64,000 nt of DNA, taken from the NCBI GenBank assembly GCA_035575515.1, contig DATLXU010000100.1:1-64000 (forward strand), given 5' to 3'. This DNA is from DATLXU01 sp035575515 (GTDB lineage Bacteria; Acidobacteriota; Blastocatellia; UBA7656). This document shows positions 51,258-60,500 of this stretch, one piece after another; position 1 is the first letter of the stretch, and each line of letters begins with the position of its first letter. The translations under genes and the position numbers were made by a program. Below the pieces are notes generated by a model. That model saw only the letters and a list, made by a program, of their open reading frames with translations. It ran no database searches and had not been told where the DNA came from.

Positions 51258-51674
51258 TAACGCCGCCCGGCGTTACGGGTGCCTGCGATATGATTAAGGA
51301 TTGTGTATCGATGATTCTGTAAAAAAGCTGTCAAGTCCTTTGAAATCAATAGGGGCTTTGCAAATTTACAGAAAATTCGGCGCGTAGTCCCGCCGATGCG
51401 CTTAACCTGATCGAGGGACGTTTTCATAACTCTCCCCTCATTGCCGGGTGTAGGCTCAAGCGTTATTTTAGAGTTCACAGAACAATGCCAGGATTGCATT
51501 GTGTGGGTGCTTCTCAGACGGGTTCATACTATGGTCATAGGCTGGCTGAGTCAAGCAAAAAGCAGTCGACGAATGCCAGTTCCGATTACCTGCTGAGACG
51601 AAGCATTGAGATGAAGGTTGGTTAAGGCAGCCTGTCGAATGCCTGATTCAGGCTGCCTGCTGGTTCAGGTGAGA
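51258..51674. other. Gene-free stretch between the remnant and yjbQ-like gene
   Basis: 417 nt. It contains the 8-bp hairpin GTAACGCC/GGCGTTAC (51257-51276) and a 9-bp hairpin GGCAGCCTG/CAGGCTGCC at about 51627-51658. The minus-strand frame 51236-51499 has no family resemblance. It is probably decayed DNA around the deleted gene. Confidence 0.5.
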
Positions 51675-52166
51675 TCAAACCCCGAAGACTTGCATGAAGA
51701 CCTTGCGCTGATTCGGCCCATCGAACTCAGCGAGTATGACGCTCTGCCAGCGACCGAGCACCGGCTGGCCTTCGGCTATGGGAATCGTGAGGCTGTGGCC
51801 GACAACTACGTTGCGCAAATGCGAGTCGGCGTTATGACGGTCGCAATCCGAGTATTCAGGGTCATTGTGTTTGTAGTAAGTGTCGCGCGGCACAAGGCTT
51901 TCGATCATCGTCTTCACATCCGATAGCAGCGCGTCCTGCCACTCGTTCATCAGGATGCCCGCTGTCGTGTGCAGCGACGATACTTGTATATAGCCGTCTT
52001 TCACTCCAGTCGCTTCGGCAAACTCGCGTATTTCGTCGGTCAGGTTTATAAGCTCGCTCCGCTCGTGCGTCTTGACCGTAATCGTTTTGGAAAAGACTTT
52101 AGCCGTCCCCTCATTCATGTAGCAGTCCAAAGCAGCCCCTTCTGCGCGGGTCTTTATTGCTTTCAT
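51675..52166 (-). CDS. YjbQ/UPF0047 family protein (secondary thiamine-phosphate synthase type)
   Basis: 163 residues from ATG 52166 (CGGAGGATAGGAAG upstream). The family motif is GYIQVSSLHTTAGILMNEWQ with the conserved His, then HNADSHLRNVVVGHSLTIPI and GRWQSVILAEFDGPNQRKVF. E. coli YjbQ has weak thiamine-phosphate synthase activity, hence the name; the physiological role is unclear. It is a short cytoplasmic protein, here slightly longer than usual at the N-terminus. It lies downstream of the DsbD-TlpA gene on the same strand. Confidence 0.92.
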   Translation of the reverse strand: MKAIKTRAEGAALDCYMNEGTAKVFSKTITVKTHERSELINLTDEIREFAEATGVKDGYIQVSSLHTTAGILMNEWQDALLSDVKTMIESLVPRDTYYKHNDPEYSDCDRHNADSHLRNVVVGHSLTIPIAEGQPVLGRWQSVILAEFDGPNQRKVFMQVFGV

Positions 52167-52274
52167 TCTTCCTATCCTCCGAAAGGTCTGTGAATCGTTC
52201 AAGCCCAAGTCTAACTTGTGTGAACCTCAATAGCAAATAAAGAGAAACCTGAAACTCTCCCATAATCCGCCGCG

Positions 52275-54722
52275 TCATTCGCCCAGCAGCTTGCTTATTT
52301 CGGCTTCGATCTGCTTGCGCTTGATGGCTCCGTTGTGGCGAAACCGTATGCGGCCCTTCTTGTCAATCACGATGGTCACGGGCGGGTTTTCGCCCAGACG
52401 GAGCGCGCGGCTGACGGCGTCGCTGCCGAGCGATTGAGTGTAATACATCGGGTGGTCTTTGAGAAACTCTTTCACCTTGTCCGGTCCCTCGTCGGGATAA
52501 GAGATTGCGATTATCTCCAGGCCCTGCGATTTGTACTGGCGATTGAGTTGATTCAAGATCGGAATCTCGCCGACGCACGGCACGCACCAGGTTGCCCAGA
52601 AAGTCAAAACGACGACCTTGCCGCGAAGCGACGCGGGCGCAAGCGTACCGCCTTTGAGCAGGTTCAATGTCACGGCAGGAAGCGGCTCGTTTACCTCATT
52701 CGGGAGCGCGACCGGCGTCTCATCTTTCTTGCTCTCTACAGTTAATTCTGAATTCTTTGAATCAACCGGCTCGCTCGAACTCGCAGCAGGCAGGCGGTCC
52801 GCGCTCGCGCCTCCCGCAGTCACTCCCGCTGGCACGTCCGAAACAGCCGTCCCTTCGCTGACGGCGTTCTGCGCCAATGCCTGCGCGCCTGCTCCGGGAA
52901 CCGATTCAATCTTTTTCATCTCGGCGAGCATGTACTCTGCATCCTGAAATCCAGTGAAGCGGCTGACCTCGCGCCCTGCGCCATCAAGAAAAATAATCGT
53001 GGGCACGCCTTTGATGGCGAACCTATCCTGCGCGCGTTTGGCTTCGGAATTTTCTTCGGGATTCGTCAGATTCAGCTTGAGCGTGACAAACCGCTCCGAC
53101 TCTTTTCTGACCTCATCATCGGTGAAGGTCGCTTTATCAAGCTCTTTGCACGGGATGCACCAGTCGGCGTAAGCATCAATTATAATGCCCTTGCCCTGAC
53201 TGACAGCCTGAGTCAATGCCTGTTCGCTGTAAGGCTGCCACGCGATTGATTGCTCTGGCCGCTTAGGCATCGCCATCCAGATTGCAACCGCAGCCGCAAT
53301 GATGCCGATGACGCGAAGCGCCCACGCGAATTGTTTCTGCTTTGTTCTGCCCGCCTCGAAGAAAATTAGGTAAACGGCAGACAGCGCAAAGAACTCAACG
53401 AAGATGTAAGTCGTGTCGCCACCCATCAGCGGCGTCAAAAAGTATAGAGCCATGCCTATGAGCACAAGTCCGAAGACTTTGCGCACGGTGACCATCCACA
53501 TGCCTGAGCGCGGCAGCGATTTGATCGCGCCCGAAAACGTGCCGAGTATCAAATAAGGCAGCCCCAGTCCGAGCGCGAGCACAAAGAACATCAGAAATCC
53601 GAAAAGCGGATCGCCCTTTTCGCCTACGAAGACGAGCAGCGCCAGCACGAACGGCCCGATGCACGGCGCGGCGACAATGCCCATAGTCAGCCCCATCACG
53701 AGCGCGCCGATTATGCCGCTCGTCGCCTGCGTGCTCTTCGTCGCAAAGCGATTCAAAAACTCCGGCACCTTGAATTCGTAAACGCCGAACATCGAAAGCG
53801 ACAGCGCAATCATCAACGCCGCGAGATTAATCAGCACTATCGGATTTTGCAGCGCCGCGCCGAACAATCCCTTCGACATCGCGGCAACAACTCCGAGCAG
53901 CGAATAGGTCACGGCCATCCCAAGCACGTACATCGAAGCCATCGCAAACGTCCGTTGCAAGCGCGGCTTGCCTTCTTCGGACGCGCTCTGATTCATGAAA
54001 AATCCGATTGTGATTGGAATGATCGGATAAACGCACGGCGTAGCGTTGAGCAATAAGCCGGAAAAGAAAACGAACAGCAGCGCAACGATAAGTCCTCTGC
54101 TTGCGATTAACCTGGCAATGTCATTCGACTGCGCGTCGCTTTTGTACTCAACCAGCGCGGCGTTGAAAATGTCTCTGTTTATCTCGTTGACCGCCTGCGT
54201 CGCCGGGACGATTTGAAGAGGAATCTCAATGGGCAGATTCGCGGGCGCGAAGCATTGAGTATTATTGCACGCCTGAACCGTGACGCTTGCGCGAATCGCT
54301 GCCGCGCCTGGCTGAATTGACTGGTCGGCTTCGGCTTCCGCGATTATGTAGATTGTCCCTTCATAGACTGGCAGTTGTTGAGGGCTGCCGGGCGTAAACT
54401 CGAACGTGCGAAACTGCGCGGGCGGGTATTGCTCTTTGAGGATGCGAATGCCAGCCGAAGGCTCGAAGCGCGCGGCTGTCGGGATGCTGAAGACTTGTTC
54501 TTTGCCCGCAGCATTTGGCAGCTCGTGCGGGGTGATGTGATAGCCCTCTTCGATTTCGAGCGCGACTGCGATTTTGAATTTATCGCCCGGTCGAATGCCG
54601 TCAACCGAAGCATACCCTTTGGCCTTTACGTGGTTGCTGCTCTGGCCGAAAGCAAACGACACCGACGACAGCGCAATCAAGAATAACAATGGTAAACGAA
54701 TGAGTAGTTTTCTTTGATTCAT
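52275..54722 (-). CDS. DsbD-like thiol:disulfide interchange protein fused to a TlpA-type thioredoxin
   Basis: 815 residues. Order: signal peptide (LLFLIALSSVSFAFG), a periplasmic DsbD alpha-like domain (about 30-175, with CNNTQCFAP), eight membrane helices (about 205-480) holding the CcdA/DsbD cysteines (NATPCVYPIIPITIGFFMN; MGIVAAPCIGPFVLALL), thioredoxin domain 1 (about 500-605, ADWCIPCKELDKATF), a Ser/Ala-rich linker, and redoxin domain 2 (about 680-815, FWATWCVPCVGEIPILNQLN). It carries electrons from cytoplasmic thioredoxin to periplasmic thiols. The extra TlpA domain makes an intramolecular acceptor, possibly for cytochrome c maturation. It is next to the NosL-like lipoprotein across palindrome E17. 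Confidence 0.94.
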   Translation of the reverse strand: MNQRKLLIRLPLLFLIALSSVSFAFGQSSNHVKAKGYASVDGIRPGDKFKIAVALEIEEGYHITPHELPNAAGKEQVFSIPTAARFEPSAGIRILKEQYPPAQFRTFEFTPGSPQQLPVYEGTIYIIAEAEADQSIQPGAAAIRASVTVQACNNTQCFAPANLPIEIPLQIVPATQAVNEINRDIFNAALVEYKSDAQSNDIARLIASRGLIVALLFVFFSGLLLNATPCVYPIIPITIGFFMNQSASEEGKPRLQRTFAMASMYVLGMAVTYSLLGVVAAMSKGLFGAALQNPIVLINLAALMIALSLSMFGVYEFKVPEFLNRFATKSTQATSGIIGALVMGLTMGIVAAPCIGPFVLALLVFVGEKGDPLFGFLMFFVLALGLGLPYLILGTFSGAIKSLPRSGMWMVTVRKVFGLVLIGMALYFLTPLMGGDTTYIFVEFFALSAVYLIFFEAGRTKQKQFAWALRVIGIIAAAVAIWMAMPKRPEQSIAWQPYSEQALTQAVSQGKGIIIDAYADWCIPCKELDKATFTDDEVRKESERFVTLKLNLTNPEENSEAKRAQDRFAIKGVPTIIFLDGAGREVSRFTGFQDAEYMLAEMKKIESVPGAGAQALAQNAVSEGTAVSDVPAGVTAGGASADRLPAASSSEPVDSKNSELTVESKKDETPVALPNEVNEPLPAVTLNLLKGGTLAPASLRGKVVVLTFWATWCVPCVGEIPILNQLNRQYKSQGLEIIAISYPDEGPDKVKEFLKDHPMYYTQSLGSDAVSRALRLGENPPVTIVIDKKGRIRFRHNGAIKRKQIEAEISKLLGE

Positions 54723-54737
54723 AGGAGCTTGATGCGG

Positions 54738-54816
54738 AGGTTGGCGTTGGAAGTTAGGGGGTGGTTAAAAACACGGTCGTCAGCCAACCCCCCCCTAACT
54801 CCCAACCCCAACCCCT
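54738..54816. repeat. Palindrome E17 between nosL-like and dsbD-like genes
   Basis: The left arm AGGTTGGCGTTGGAAGTTAG (54738 onward, ending GGGGGTGGTT) is complementary to the right arm AACCCCCCCCTAACTCCCAA (54786) continued by CCCCAACCCCT (to 54816). The TAG stop codon of the NosL-like gene (54815-54817) starts in the right arm. The loop is only 19 nt. Confidence 0.9.
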
Positions 54817-55348
54817 ATTTCTTCCTGAGACTCTGGACCATATCAAGGGTCACTTCATTCAACGTAACAATCGAGCCTCTGTTTTCCCGCACAAATTTTT
54901 CAGCCGCCTGGCGCGAGTCGAAAGGGACAAAATCCGGCCCCATCTCGCCTTCAACTTTGCTGTTCATAACAAAGCTCGCCGCGCGCGCGTCAATCGGCTT
55001 TCCAGTTTGATAATCTTTCACAACGATGCGTGTGATGTTCGCGCGATCTTTTTGCGCGTCGGGCGCTTCAAATTTCGCGGGCGCAAGATAAAACTCAAGC
55101 AGGTGCGCGGGCGATTTGAAGATCATCTTCTTGCCGTCTGAATAATAAATCTCTGCGGCCCACGCTTCGTCCCTCTTCACCTGCATCTTGCAAACAGCGC
55201 AATAACCCGCCGTTGCATCAGCCGACACGACCGCCGCGCGACTCGGCCCGCACGCAGTGAAGGCAAAAGGCAAAAATAAAAAAGCAAAAGTGAAGAGACG
55301 CGGCAAAACAAGGTAGCGCGTCTTGACATTGTAGATAACGGTGAACAT
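54815..55348 (-). CDS. NosL-like lipoprotein
   Basis: 177 residues. The signal segment VLPRLFTFAFLFLPFAFTAC ends in a lipobox-like FTAC (Cys33). The mature part has GYCAVCKMQVKRDEAWAAEI (metal-binding CxxC-x-M of NosL), YYSDGKKMIFKSPAHLLEFY, FVMNSKVEGEMGPDFVPFDS and ENRGSIVTLNEV. NosL proteins are outer- or inner-membrane copper chaperones for nitrous-oxide reductase, but no nos genes are present, so another copper client is possible. The hydrophobic signal segment is encoded by one arm of palindrome E18. Confidence 0.88.
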   Translation of the reverse strand: MFTVIYNVKTRYLVLPRLFTFAFLFLPFAFTACGPSRAAVVSADATAGYCAVCKMQVKRDEAWAAEIYYSDGKKMIFKSPAHLLEFYLAPAKFEAPDAQKDRANITRIVVKDYQTGKPIDARAASFVMNSKVEGEMGPDFVPFDSRQAAEKFVRENRGSIVTLNEVTLDMVQSLRKK

Positions 55349-55379
55349 TTCCTTTTTGCCTTTTTACTTTTGCCTTACT
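55260..55379. repeat. Palindrome E18 (AAGGCAA words) overlapping the nosL-like signal peptide and the mnmA stop
   Basis: The left arm AAGGCAAAAGGCAAAAATAA (from 55260) is complementary to the right arm CTTTTTGCCTTTTTACTTTT (from 55352, ending TGCCTT at 55376). On the minus strand the right arm follows, and includes, the mnmA stop codon (55375-55377). The left arm encodes the nosL-like signal peptide core. Confidence 0.82.
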
Positions 55380-56481
55380 CTATCCATCCGCCGCCGACAA
55401 CCTCATCGCCGTCGTAAAAGACTGCGGCTTGACCCGGCGTGATTGCCGCCTGCGGCTCGTCAAATTCAACGCGCACGCGGTTCGCATCTATCGGAGTAAT
55501 AGTAGCAATCGGCTCCGGCGCGCGATAGCGAATGCGAACCCGCGCGCGCACCGATACGTCAGGCGGCGCAATCGAAAGCCAGTTTACACCCTTCGCTGTA
55601 AATGCGCGGCTGTATAATTCGTTCCGCCTTCCAACAACAAGCTGATTACGCGGCACGTCAATCTTGACAACGTAAAGCGGTTCTTGCGCGGCCACACCAA
55701 TGCCGCGCCGCTGGCCTACGGTGTAGCGATGAAGCCCCGCGTGCTCGCCAATCACTCGACCATCAACCGTTGTGATTGCGCCCGGCTCAAGCGCGCTTCC
55801 ATCTTCGTCCACGCGCATCTCGTGGCGCGCGTAATCTTCAACAAAGCGCGCGTAGTTGCCGTCGGGCACAAAGCAAATCTCCTGGCTTTCAGCCTTTTCG
55901 GCTGTTTCAAGTCCGAGCCGCCGCGCGACTTCGCGCACTTCCGCTTTCGTCATGTCGCCGAGCGGGAAGACCGCGCGCGCGAGCTGTTTCTGCGTCATCT
56001 CGAAAAGAAAATACGACTGGTCTTTCGACAGGTCGCGCCCCTTCCTTAGGATATATCGCCCGCGCCCCTCGTTATATTCCACGCGAGCGTAATGGCCCGT
56101 CGCAACGCGCTCGGCTCCGACCCGACGCGCGACTGCAACAAGGCGCGCGAATTTCAATTTCGTGTTGCATGAGACGCACGGAATCGGAGTGCGGCCCGCG
56201 AGATAGTCTTCGACGAACGGGCGCACGACGGCGCGCTCGAATTCGTCTTCAAGATTGAGCACGTAAAATGGAAAGCCCAAATCTTCGGCCACCATCCTCG
56301 CGTCGTAAACGTCATCGAGCGAACAGCAACGCGATGGCTGCGGCTCGCCGTCGGGCGAGAGCCTTCGCCGCTGATTCCACAACTGCATCGTGAAGCCGAC
56401 AAGGTCGTGCCCCTGCTGTTTCAGAATTGCTGCGGCGACGGAACTGTCAACTCCGCCGCTCATTGCTACTGCTACTCTCAT
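55375..56481 (-). CDS. mnmA: tRNA 2-thiouridine(34) synthase
   Basis: 368 residues from ATG 56481 (the open frame extends to 56523). PP-loop SGGVDS is at 8-13. The catalytic cysteine pair is Cys105 (IPCVSCNTKLKF) and Cys203 (AESQEICFVPDGNYARFVED). The C-terminal OB-like domain ends GQAAVFYDGDEVVGGG. It transfers sulfur to U34 of Lys, Glu and Gln tRNAs using ATP, in the cytoplasm. It is the upstream gene of the nosL-dsbD set; palindrome E18 lies between. Confidence 0.97.
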   Translation of the reverse strand: MRVAVAMSGGVDSSVAAAILKQQGHDLVGFTMQLWNQRRRLSPDGEPQPSRCCSLDDVYDARMVAEDLGFPFYVLNLEDEFERAVVRPFVEDYLAGRTPIPCVSCNTKLKFARLVAVARRVGAERVATGHYARVEYNEGRGRYILRKGRDLSKDQSYFLFEMTQKQLARAVFPLGDMTKAEVREVARRLGLETAEKAESQEICFVPDGNYARFVEDYARHEMRVDEDGSALEPGAITTVDGRVIGEHAGLHRYTVGQRRGIGVAAQEPLYVVKIDVPRNQLVVGRRNELYSRAFTAKGVNWLSIAPPDVSVRARVRIRYRAPEPIATITPIDANRVRVEFDEPQAAITPGQAAVFYDGDEVVGGGWIE

Positions 56482-56678
56482 TGCTCCATCTTTGCCCGCT
56501 CGCTCGCCGGATGTTATCATCACTGCTTGTGACGCTCATGGTCAGGCGCGTGGCTTAATTCTAAACTTGAAATTATACACGAGCCGTTGAAATTGCGGAA
56601 TCCGATTTCCCTCTGCGCCTTCGGCGTCTCCTAGCGAGATCAGCGTCACGCCGCAGAAACGCAAGAGCCTAGAAACTT

Positions 56679-57503
56679 ATGACTGCTAATCAAGAGACGG
56701 TTGAGCAAGCGATAGAAAAACACCACATTACGCGCGAGCCTTACTATCTGCCCGTTGCGAAAGAGGTCGAGCTGTTCGAGGCTGCGTATCGCGCGAAGCT
56801 GCCCGTGATGCTGAAAGGCCCGACCGGATGCGGCAAGACTCGATTCATCGAGTACATGGCGTGGCGATTGAACCGCCCGCTCATTACAGTAGCTTGTCAC
56901 GAAGATTTATCGGCGACTGACCTTGTTGGTCGCTTTCTGCTCGAAGGCGATGAAACGGTCTGGCACGATGGGCCGCTCACGACTGCGGTCAAGCACGGCG
57001 CAATCTGCTATCTCGATGAAGTGGTCGAAGCGCGCAAAGACACTATCGTCCTCATTCATCCTTTAACGGACGACCGCAGAATTCTTCCCGTCGAAAAACG
57101 CGGGACAATCCTTCAAGCGCCCGATCAGTTCATGCTCGTCGTGTCGTACAATCCCGGCTATCAGAGTGTGCTCAAAGACCTGAAGCAATCAACCCGCCAG
57201 CGATTCATCGGGCTGGAGTTTGATTACCCGCCCGCGAAGCTCGAAGCTGACATTTTGATGCACGAAGGCAACGTCGACGAGCAGACGGCGCGCGACCTCG
57301 TGCTGATAGGCGAGAAGGTCCGCAACCTGAAAGGTCACGGACTCGAAGAAGGCGTGTCAACGCGATTGCTCGTCTATGCGGCGCAACTGGTCAGCAGCGG
57401 TATTCACCCGCACACTGCCTGCGAGGTTGCCATCAGCTCGCCGATAACGGACGACCTGGAATTGCAGCGCAGCATCCGTGAAATTGTCACGACTGTTATC
57501 TAG
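56679..57503 (+). CDS. MoxR-type AAA+ ATPase, CbbQ/NirQ/NorQ subgroup
   Basis: 274 residues. Walker A is GPTGCGKT at 47-54 (VMLKGPTGCGKTRFIEYMAW). Then comes HEDLSATDLVGRFLLEGDET, Walker B/sensor AICYLDEVVEARKDTIVLIH and RQRFIGLEFDYPPAKLEADI. The CbbQ_C region closes the protein (GVSTRLLVYAAQLVSSGIHP). Known members activate Rubisco or assemble nitric-oxide reductase with a VWA partner (CbbO/NorD). No such partner or target operon follows in this window, so it is an orphan here. It is divergent from mnmA and convergent with the receptor gene. Confidence 0.92.
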   Translation: MTANQETVEQAIEKHHITREPYYLPVAKEVELFEAAYRAKLPVMLKGPTGCGKTRFIEYMAWRLNRPLITVACHEDLSATDLVGRFLLEGDETVWHDGPLTTAVKHGAICYLDEVVEARKDTIVLIHPLTDDRRILPVEKRGTILQAPDQFMLVVSYNPGYQSVLKDLKQSTRQRFIGLEFDYPPAKLEADILMHEGNVDEQTARDLVLIGEKVRNLKGHGLEEGVSTRLLVYAAQLVSSGIHPHTACEVAISSPITDDLELQRSIREIVTTVI

Positions 57504-57534
57504 CCTGAGAGATTCGCCCTAGAGCGCAATGAAT

Positions 57535-57579
57535 GACCGATGGAAGAGAATCAGAATATAATCGCCTTCCATCGGTCAC
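57535..57579. terminator. 13-bp hairpin between convergent genes
   Basis: TGACCGATGGAAG (57535-57547) and CTTCCATCGGTCA (57567-57579) are perfectly complementary around a 19-nt AT-rich loop. It lies between a plus-strand ATPase gene and a minus-strand receptor gene. It may serve as a two-way transcription terminator or belong to the junction-palindrome family; no T-run follows. Confidence 0.7.
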
Positions 57580-57591
57580 TCACCGTCCGGT

Positions 57592-60500
57592 TTAGAACGC
57601 CATCTTCAAGCCGAACTGAATCTGCCGACCTGGCGCGGCGCTCGTAAATCCTAGTGGCGACGTTCTTGGAATATCCTTGCTGCCATGTTGCTTGAACGGC
57701 CCGAACAAAAGCGGCGAAGTTCTGCCGATCACGTCATTGACCGAAGTGAAGTTGACGCGGTTGAAGAGGTTCGAGGCTTCGCTGATGAATTCGATCCTCA
57801 CACCTCGGTCACGGTTGACGTAAAACTGCTTGCTAACGCGAAGGTTCGCGCTCACGAAGTTGTCGCCCCTGCCCGTGTTGCGCGACGCGCGGAACGGCCT
57901 GTCGTAAAGCGCGTGCGTGTCGCCGTTGACATCCGTGCCGATGCGTAGAGTGAACGGTATCCCGCTTCGGGCAAAGACTATTGGGCTGATCGTTACGTCG
58001 GCCAGCGCCCGCGCGAGTATGTTACTGTTTGGCCCTGACTTGAACGGGATTCTGATTACCGCGTTCGCCGTGAAGATGTGCGGCACATCGAAAGCGGATA
58101 CTGCGCGCTCCAGGTCGAGCCTCGTCGGTATGAACGCAGCGAAAGCGGAATTGAAGTCCGTCTGGTCGTCAATCGCTTTGCTGAAAGTGTAGTTGGCTTC
58201 GAACTGGAAGTTGCTGCTGTATCGCTTTCTGAGCGATACAGTCATCCCGTGATATATCGAGTTGCCGATTGACTTGTAGATGTTCTTCTGGGTTATGGTC
58301 GGGTCAATGCGCGTGAACTGCGGTCCGAAGGCCGGGTCAACCACGCCCGTCTCCTTGTAATTGACCTCATGCGAGACCTGTATATGAACGCCTCTGTAAA
58401 CCTGATAAGCGACATCAAGCGAGAGGTTGTTCGCGATCTCGCGCGTTATGCCGAGGCTGCCTTGAATCGAGTAAGGGTTCTCGTAATTGGGATCAACATC
58501 GAAGACCACCCGACCAGAGTTTCGCGGGCCTGTGTTTATGCCGAGCGCCTTGAGGTCGGCTTCGCTCAGCGCCTTAAACGGCAGCTTGCCCAGGGCCGCG
58601 CCAGCCGCCCAGATTGCTGCGGGCGCTTGCGCGCCATCGAGCGGCGTCTTGAAAATTTGATTAATGAACCGCCCGCTGTCGTTGAGCAGGTTTGTCACAT
58701 AAACGACCTGGTAATAGATCGGCGAGTAGAACAGACCGCCGCCCGCGCGTATGACCGTCTTGCGGTCTCCAAACGGATCCCAGGCGAGCCCGACGCGCGG
58801 TGAAACATACGCCTTCTTGTTAAGCGGCGCAGGTTCCGCGTCGTAATCCACTCGCATCCCGTAATCGAGAGTAAGGCGTGGGGTAATCTTCCATGAATCC
58901 TGCGCGAAGGTTCCGAGATAATGCGCCCAATCTTTCCACTCAGGATTGCCGAATCCTTGCCGGTAGAGAAACGGAAGCCCCAGATTGAGCGATTGAATGG
59001 AACTGAGGTTCGCCAGCACAGGCCCGTTGTCGGGGACTTTGCGCGTGCCGTCGGGATTGTTGCCGAGACCGCGGTTGAAAAGGACGAACGCCAGGCGGTC
59101 AGCAGGGGGGACGGCGAGTATTACAGGGAATATGCCCGACGAGAAGTTCCATTCGCCGGAAAACCACAGCTCGTTGATGACGCGGTAATTGACCGGGCGG
59201 TAGGACGTGCCGAATTTGAAGTTGTGCTTGCCCGTAGCCACCGAGAGGGTGTCCTCGAACTGGTAGCGATCCTGAAACGTGTTGAAAGGCGCGGCAAAGT
59301 CCCGCCCGAAATTGCCCAGCCCTTGAATCAGCAGCGATGTTGATTCGGGCGCTTTCGGAACTGTCCTGGCCGAGTTATTCGGGACGAACTGGACGCGCAG
59401 TTGATTGAGCACGCTCGGACTGAAGGTGTGGCCCCAGCTTCCCACCGCCGTATAGTCGCGGTAGATCAGCACAGTGCTCGCGCTCGGCGCTCCCGTGTTT
59501 GATTCGAGCAGGTTGTCCGTGTCGTTATGCGTGAGCGAAAAGCGCCCGGTCAGATAATTCTTATTGCTGATCTGATAATCGAGCCGCGTCGTCCAGCTAT
59601 TGAGCCGATCAGGCGCGTTGATATTGCCCTCGTTCTCTCTGAGCAGCTTCATGCTCGAAGGATAATTTGTGGTCGTGAGCGCCGCGCGAAGGTTTGCCCC
59701 TATGCGCTGTATGTTCGGGTTGGTCGAAGCGGCCAGCAGAGATAGATAAGCCAACTGCGCATCGGTTGGCCTTTGAACCAGCGGGCTATCTGTGTAGCTG
59801 CGGAACCGCGCCGAATCGGATTTGAGGTGCTCGTAGGAGGTGAAGAAGAATGCTTTGTTCTTCTTGATAGGCCCGCCGAGCGTTCCGCCCGGAAAGACGC
59901 GCTGATCGAACGCCTTCTTCGGCCCGATGTTGAAGAAGTTCCGCGCCGATGTCTTCTGCGAGCGGTAGAACAGATAGCCGCTGCCGTGAAGCTCATTCGT
60001 GCCACCCTTGCTGACGACGTTGATGGCCGTGCCTGTGGTGAACCCGTACTCGGCGGCGAAGGCATTGCGATTGACCTGGAACTCCTGTATCGCCTCGACG
60101 CTGATATTAGTCCTTAGCTGCCCCGACCCATATTCGTTCTCGCCGCCGTCGAGCGTGACAAGATTGTTGCGCCCGTTGCTCCCGCCTATCGAAAACCCGG
60201 AAGAGCCGAACGTGAAGCCGGGATTCTGCGCGCGGGGCGCATTCGAGCTTGAAACGCCGGGCAGGGTGAATACGTAGGCGGTGAAGTCACGTCCGATGTT
60301 GGGAAGGTTCTCGACCTGGATTTTGTTGATGGTATTTGCCTGCTGAGTCCTTTCCACTTCGATGACGGGAGCGTCAGACGTTACAACAACTTCGCTGGCG
60401 AGCGAGCCGACGCGCAATTGAACGTCGTAGACGAGCACCTGCCCGACAGTAAGCTCGATGCTCTTGACGACCTTAGTCTCAAATCCCGTAGCCTCTACGC

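Noticed and set aside
51236..51499. 87-codon minus-strand frame in the spacer near 51.3 kb
   Set aside because: No family signal, and it overlaps the remnant frame and hairpin; probably decayed DNA.
54815..57503. Denitrification cluster based on NosL-like and NorQ-like genes
   Set aside because: No nosZ, norB, norC or nirS/nirK gene in the window; mnmA lies between the two.
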